Source: Nitrospirota bacterium
Lineage (GTDB): Bacteria; Nitrospirota; CAKKRA01; 9FT-COMBO-42-15
Assembly: GCA_016195585.1 (NCBI GenBank)
Contig: JACPZJ010000072.1
Location: 1-8,188 of the forward strand
Length of the DNA stretch: 8,188 nt
Direction: 5' to 3'
This document shows, one piece after another, positions 4,656 to 8,188 of the stretch. The translations under genes were made by a program, and so were the position numbers. Numbering within the stretch: position 1 is the first letter of the stretch; every line of letters begins with the position of its first letter. Below the pieces are notes generated by a model. That model saw nothing but the letters and a program-made list of their open reading frames with translations. It did no database searches and was not told the DNA's origin.

Positions 4656-6299
4656 TTAATAAATCGGCGTAATCCTCTCTATTGTAACAACGCTCAATGG
4701 GCACTCCCTCTGGCACATAAAGCATCTGATGCATTTCTCAGAGTCCTTCACAAAGGCTGTCCCCTCCATCCATGTCTTTGACCCACCCTCTTTTGGGAGT
4801 GGCCATCTAAAGAGCCTCATTATTGCAGGCCCGATGAGCTTTTCAAGATTCCCTTCAATGCTGATCCTGTCAACCTTCTTCATATCAATGCACTCCTGCG
4901 GGCATATATCCTTGCAGATGCCGCAGAGAAAGCAGTAATCGCCGCCGGCAGTAATCCGATGATTGCACCTTAAGCACCTCTTAGCCTCTTCAACAGCCGC
5001 CTCATCTGTATACGCCAGCTCCACCTCTTTAAAACCTATGCGCCTCTTTGTCGCAAGCGTCGGCGGATGGAGACTCTCTTTCTTCTCAATAGTCTTTTCC
5101 ACATCATAGGCAGTCACATATGTAACAACCATCTCCTTCTTTGCCGGCTTCTTATGGCTTATCTTCTCGCCGCTGAGATATTTATCAATAGACTCTGCCG
5201 CCCTCTTTCCGTCTGCAATTGCATTTATAAGCAATCTTGGCCCAAAGGCGACATCGCCTCCTGCAAAGATGCCCTCTGCTGTAGTGGCAAGGGTCTCCTG
5301 ATCAACCACTATGGTATTCCTTTGTGTAAACTCTATCCCGTCCTTTGGTTTTATCCATGAAAGATCAGAGGCCTGGCCTATTGCCATAATGATTGTATCT
5401 GCCTCAATAACTGATTCAGCGCCCTCAATAAATGTGGGATTAAATCTTCCTTTATCATCAAAAACAGATTTGACCTTTATCACCTCAAGCCCTGCGGCAG
5501 CGCCCTTTTCACCGATAATCCTCTTTGGACCGAGTGAGTTGTGTATAATGATTCCTTCATTAAGCGCCTCTCCAACCTCCTCCTCATGCGCCGGCATCTC
5601 CTCAAGGGACTCAAGACAGACCATGTGCACCTCTTCAACCTCTCCCATCCTCACTGCGGCACGGGCAACATCAATCGCAGTTGTTAAATCCTCTGCCATA
5701 CCGAGCTTTTCCTTCTTCCTTCTTACTGCAACGCGGGCAACATCAATCGCAACATTCCCGCCGCCAATAACAAGCACCTTCTTGCCCATTTCAACCTTAT
5801 AGCCGAGATTTGCATTTAGGAGAAAATCCACGCCGCGAAGCACGCCATCAAGCTCAACCCCCTCAATCCTTAAATCACGGCTCTTGTGCGCGCCAATGGC
5901 AATAAATATCGCATCATATTCCTTTTTCAGATCTGATATTGTAAAGTCCCGTCCTGCTGCCATATTGCATTTTAGTTTCACACCCATGGAGAGTATCATA
6001 TCTATCTCTGCCTTTATAGTATCCCTCGGAAGGCGGTATTCTGGAATACCGAGGTGCATCATGCCGCCGGCAATCTTCTGCGACTCAAAGACAGTTACAT
6101 CATAGCCCTTGCGCACAAGATGGTCTGCTGCTGAGAGGCCCGCAGGCCCTGCACCGATTATTGCAATCTTCTTGCCCTTTGCTGGCGCAGCAGAAAGCTT
6201 CTCCTTATAATTATTCTTCTTTGCATAATCTGCAACAAACCTCTTTAATGCCCTGATGGACACAGGCTCATCAACAAGGGGACATTCACCCTCAGCCAC
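4656..6299 (-). CDS. FAD/NAD(P)-dependent iron-sulfur oxidoreductase, GltD/NfnB-like
   Basis: This cytoplasmic flavoprotein should move electrons between a nicotinamide nucleotide, FAD and [4Fe-4S] clusters. In order: VDEPVSIRALKRFVAD (9-24), the tail end of the family's N-terminal domain; FAD motif IIGAGPAGLSAADHL (47-61); nucleotide motif VIGGGNVAIDVA (177-188); second FAD motif GIFAGGDVAFGP (343-354); then CLRC (442-445) and two ferredoxin boxes, C456/C459/C462/C466 and C523/C526/C529/C533. The strand reading VHMVCLESLEEMPA lacks the arginines usual in NADPH-binding homologues, hinting at NADH. Two oddities are seen. The GTG start at 6299 directly follows an in-frame TGA, and the family's N-terminal Fe-S domain is missing. 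The segment AIDVARVAVR is also repeated 24 residues later (AIDVARAAVR). Placed among membrane and heme proteins, it probably feeds or drains the quinone/cytochrome b system. Confidence 0.9.
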   Translation of the reverse strand: MAEGECPLVDEPVSIRALKRFVADYAKKNNYKEKLSAAPAKGKKIAIIGAGPAGLSAADHLVRKGYDVTVFESQKIAGGMMHLGIPEYRLPRDTIKAEIDMILSMGVKLKCNMAAGRDFTISDLKKEYDAIFIAIGAHKSRDLRIEGVELDGVLRGVDFLLNANLGYKVEMGKKVLVIGGGNVAIDVARVAVRRKKEKLGMAEDLTTAIDVARAAVRMGEVEEVHMVCLESLEEMPAHEEEVGEALNEGIIIHNSLGPKRIIGEKGAAAGLEVIKVKSVFDDKGRFNPTFIEGAESVIEADTIIMAIGQASDLSWIKPKDGIEFTQRNTIVVDQETLATTAEGIFAGGDVAFGPRLLINAIADGKRAAESIDKYLSGEKISHKKPAKKEMVVTYVTAYDVEKTIEKKESLHPPTLATKRRIGFKEVELAYTDEAAVEEAKRCLRCNHRITAGGDYCFLCGICKDICPQECIDMKKVDRISIEGNLEKLIGPAIMRLFRWPLPKEGGSKTWMEGTAFVKDSEKCIRCFMCQRECPLSVVTIERITPIY

Positions 6300-6346
6300 T
6301 CAGTCTCAACCTCTTTGACCTCTTTTTTAAATTCCTTCACTGTCAT
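6245..6346 (-). other. Orphaned 5' start of the flavoprotein gene in another frame
   Basis: An ATG at 6346 lies 3 bases after the stop of the preceding gene with GAGGT as ribosome site, a better start context than GTG 6299. It reads a charged helix beginning MTVKEFKKEVKEVE and continuing TEWLRVNVP, then runs to a stop at 6245 after 33 codons. It is offset from the flavoprotein frame by one base, and the two overlap from 6299 to 6245. The simplest reading is that this is the original N-terminus, cut off by a deletion or frameshift that also removed the usual N-terminal Fe-S domain. An assembly error or a translated leader peptide are the alternatives. Confidence 0.5.
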
Positions 6347-6349
6347 TTC

Positions 6350-7426
6350 TTACCTCGGATACGGCGACCCAAGCCTATGCACAAGCGGATCAATGCCTAT
6401 AGATGCATAGAATATGCCAAAGGTGTAAAAGGCATATCCTGCTAAAATAAGTATATTAAATATTGCAAACCATCTCGGCCTCTCCTCTGTATTAGCAACG
6501 AGCTTTAAGCCGAGGGCAAGGCCGAGTATCATGGAGCCGATAAGCATGGGCATTGTATATGCCATGTAATTCACGCCGAGCGGCTTTGCCCATTCAAGGA
6601 GATGCTTTGGGAATGTAATCTGCAATGAATATACAAAGGCAAGCACCGCCATCAAATCCCTTATCAATATATACAGAAGCCACCATATCTCTGCGCCGAG
6701 ATTAAATGTAAACTTTGCGAGATTCCTGACATAATATGGCCTGAGCAAATGCAGGGATACTGCCATTGTAAAAAGGAGCCATGAGACAAGCGTCATCAGC
6801 CAGTTTATGCCAAAGTCTGAAAACTCCCTTAATGATGACTGGCCGTTCACAATTTTAAGAAGGTCTTTCACGCTTATCTGCTCTGTTGCTCCTGCTGCCT
6901 CGCCTGTAACTGTAACATACACAGGCTCTGTTAAAAGAAATTTTGCATTCTCTGTGTCCTTTGGAATCTCAACTGAAGGGTCAATGCCATAGTTCAGCCT
7001 TCCAATCAATGTATATTTGCCTGACTTTCTCGGCGCCTTTATTTTCCATGTTACAGGCTCATCCTTAATTGCAACACCCTGCTCCACATAATTGTATTTT
7101 TTGCCGATATAATCAGACACAATCTCCCAGCCGTCCCGTGCAGGATGCTTCTGATTTTTATTTACAAGGAATATCCCTCTCACACCATTATCACCGCCAG
7201 AGGTTTTCATGGTAATAGTTATCTCCTCCCCCGGCCTGACATCCTTTTTATCAACATTTATTGTAATCATCCCCTGCTTTGGCCCATCGCCAAATACGCC
7301 TCTCGTATGGCAGTGTGCGCAGGCAGGCTCAATGTTCCCGGGCCCGGGGCCAAAGGGAAAGGCAAGGGCAATGGAGGGTGTAATTGCCAGAATTGTTAAT
7401 AGAATTATTTTTATATATCTCTTCAT
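6350..7426 (-). CDS. Monoheme c / beta-sandwich protein fused to the 4-TM module (second paralog)
   Basis: With ATG 7426 the protein has 358 residues. That start has AGGAAGG eight bases upstream, whereas the longer GTG at 7435 has no well-placed ribosome site. The signal peptide is residues 1-22, cut before FPFGPGPG. A single heme site CAHCH (36-40) follows. Next comes a beta-rich exported domain, about 53-175, with GMITINVDKKDVRPGEEITITM, recalling the heme-plus-Reeler/Ig-like proteins of environmental bacteria. From about residue 205 it carries the same 4-TM module as its neighbours: NWLMTLVSWLLF, HLLRPYY (226-232), LGAEIWW, IRDLMAVLAF, GLALGLKL and FNILILAGYAFYTFGIF. It starts 16 bases after the first paralog. 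The fusion ties the unknown membrane module to c-heme electron transfer outside the membrane. Confidence 0.88.
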   Translation of the reverse strand: MKRYIKIILLTILAITPSIALAFPFGPGPGNIEPACAHCHTRGVFGDGPKQGMITINVDKKDVRPGEEITITMKTSGGDNGVRGIFLVNKNQKHPARDGWEIVSDYIGKKYNYVEQGVAIKDEPVTWKIKAPRKSGKYTLIGRLNYGIDPSVEIPKDTENAKFLLTEPVYVTVTGEAAGATEQISVKDLLKIVNGQSSLREFSDFGINWLMTLVSWLLFTMAVSLHLLRPYYVRNLAKFTFNLGAEIWWLLYILIRDLMAVLAFVYSLQITFPKHLLEWAKPLGVNYMAYTMPMLIGSMILGLALGLKLVANTEERPRWFAIFNILILAGYAFYTFGIFYASIGIDPLVHRLGSPYPR

Positions 7427-7442
7427 CCTTCGCACCTTCCTT

Positions 7443-7991
7443 TTAATGGACTATCCCATATATCCCAAGTGAATAAACGCCAAAGCCGGCAAGTATCAGG
7501 AGGTTATATATTTTGAACGCTGCCGGATTATCATCCACATCAACAAGGCTCTTCATAAAGATTGATATGCCGAGGATAATCGGCCCGACAATCATGGGCC
7601 ATGGCACAAGGCCGTGTATCTCGCTTAGATATCCGGGTATAAGATTAAATAGCCCCATTGCAAAGACCGCCACAGCAACAATATCCCTTCCTGTTAAATA
7701 GAATGTCCACCACAGATCCGCGCCCAGCCTTAGTGTGAATTTATTTAATATTTGTAATATATATGGTCTTGCTAAATGAAGGAATACAACGAGGGCATAC
7801 AGCACCCATGTAACAAGGACAAAGGTATACATGATAAACCATACAAACCACCGCGCAAGTGTCTGCGCGAGGTCTTCTATTACAACCTCCTTTGCCACAA
7901 ACTCACTGCCATTAGCAGCAAAGGCAGCGTCATAAGATAGCAAAAGAGCAATGAACATCAATATCAAGCTAATTGTATAACTCCTTTTCAA
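7443..7991 (-). CDS. 4-TM membrane protein (first paralog)
   Basis: This 182-residue protein has a cleavable signal peptide (about 1-25, ending AAFA before ANGSEF), a short exported segment, then four membrane helices near 48-70, 92-116, 131-149 and 161-181. Signatures shared with the other two copies are FLHLARPY (70-77), RLGADLWW (88-95), GRDIVAVAVFA (101-111), IILGISIFMKSLVDVDD (138-154) and IYNLLILAGFGVYSLGIY (161-178). No cysteine is present, so it binds no heme c; the conserved His in HLARPY could ligate heme b or contact quinone, which is inference. The start is a TTG at 7991 with GGAGG eight bases upstream; no in-frame ATG fits better. It is the first gene visible in the upstream unit. 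Confidence 0.85.
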   Translation of the reverse strand: MKRSYTISLILMFIALLLSYDAAFAANGSEFVAKEVVIEDLAQTLARWFVWFIMYTFVLVTWVLYALVVFLHLARPYILQILNKFTLRLGADLWWTFYLTGRDIVAVAVFAMGLFNLIPGYLSEIHGLVPWPMIVGPIILGISIFMKSLVDVDDNPAAFKIYNLLILAGFGVYSLGIYGIVH

Positions 7992-8037
7992 TTTTATTCC
8001 CTCCTACTATTTAAATCGCAAATCCCACCCTCCCCTT

Positions 8038-8104
8038 AATCCCCTCCCTGCCTGCCCTGTCTGCAGACAGGCAGGTGCAGGATTGCCATCAAGGGAGGGG
8101 GAAT
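8038..8104. repeat. Inverted repeat interrupted by a second palindrome
   Basis: AATCCCCTCCCT (8038-8049) and AGGGAGGGGGAAT (8092-8104) are inverted copies that would normally close a short hairpin. Their loop contains a second palindrome: CCTGCCCTGTCTG (8051-8063) against CAGACAGGCAGG (8064-8075) with one bulged base, including a perfect 16-base core CCTGTCTGCAGACAGG (8056-8071). The arrangement looks like one mobile palindromic repeat inserted in another. The gene-free stretch 8000-8188 holds only repeats; I see no promoter with good -35 and -10 boxes there. Confidence 0.6.
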
Positions 8105-8110
8105 AATAAA

Positions 8111-8188
8111 GTCCCCTATCCCCCTGCGGGAGAGGCCAATAATTTTTCACATCTCCCCTCTGGGGAGAGGGTTAGGGTGAGGGGTTAA
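8111..8188. repeat. Remnants of a CCCTAACCCTCTCCCC-type dispersed repeat
   Basis: TCTCCCC/GGGGAGA (8152-8158 with 8162-8168) forms a tight hairpin, followed by GGGTTAGGGTGAGGGG to the window edge. A degraded related hairpin lies at 8119-8135 (TCCCCCTGCGGGAGAGG). On the minus strand this reads CCCCTCACCCTAACCCTC, a motif I recognise as widely dispersed in environmental bacterial genomes; no search was possible. It continues past the window. Confidence 0.55.

Noticed and set aside
5311..5802. 163-codon open frame on the plus strand
   Set aside because: It lies wholly antisense to the flavoprotein, whose motifs are unmistakable; its serine- and proline-rich translation has no domain pattern.
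6321..6330. A6 run (minus strand) as a programmed -1 frameshift site joining the ATG 6346 frame to the flavoprotein
   Set aside because: A shift there would run into TGA codons upstream of 6299; any productive shift must happen between 6299 and 6245, where no classical slippery heptamer is seen.
8000..8188. CRISPR array or tRNA/ncRNA in the repeat-rich left-over region
   Set aside because: The repeats are palindromes of different families without regular spacing or unique spacers, and no cloverleaf can be drawn.

Overview
The window is a gene-dense stretch of bacterial chromosome, or a metagenomic contig, in which every supportable gene lies on the minus strand. Transcription therefore runs from high to low coordinates. 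The content is respiratory electron transport: a cytochrome b, a genuine Rieske protein, a five-heme c-type cytochrome, a one-heme c-type cytochrome, an FAD/NAD(P)-dependent iron-sulfur oxidoreductase of the GltD/NfnB type, and several membrane proteins. The gene set, the moderate base composition and the many short GC-rich palindromic repeats suggest an anaerobic or microaerophilic lineage such as Nitrospirota (Thermodesulfovibrio-like), a deltaproteobacterium or a neighbouring candidate phylum. That placement is inference only; no marker gene is present.

Layout in transcription order. Positions 8188-8000 hold repeats and no gene. Unit 1 (7991 to 2171) is a compact run of eight genes: a 4-TM membrane protein; a monoheme c / beta-sandwich protein fused to the same 4-TM module; the FAD/Fe-S oxidoreductase; a Rieske-like protein whose ligand histidines are replaced by cysteines; a third 4-TM protein; a small 2-TM protein; a soluble PH-domain-like protein; and a membrane-anchored monoheme cytochrome c. 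Gaps are mostly a few bases or overlaps. The one larger internal gap (4561-4655) is filled by a palindromic repeat. A 240-base spacer (1931-2170) holds two inverted repeats and a near-perfect sigma-70 promoter. Unit 2 (1930 to beyond base 1) encodes the five-heme cytochrome, the Rieske protein and the start of cytochrome b, which runs off the window.

The genes can be read together as a Rieske/cytochrome b quinol-cytochrome c oxidoreductase extended by periplasmic c hemes and by a cytoplasmic nucleotide-dependent Fe-S flavoprotein. The three paralogous 4-TM proteins are the obvious candidates for membrane docking or electron transfer between that flavoprotein and the quinone pool or c hemes. 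This is a hypothesis from gene order.

The points most worth a second look are: (a) a 63-base palindromic repeat inserted exactly in frame inside a signal-peptide coding region; (b) three diverged copies of one uncharacterised 4-TM module in a single operon; (c) a Rieske look-alike with four cysteines beside a true Rieske; (d) a broken or deleted N-terminus of the flavoprotein, marked by an orphan start in another frame; and (e) a 24-residue internal duplication in that enzyme's nucleotide-binding domain.
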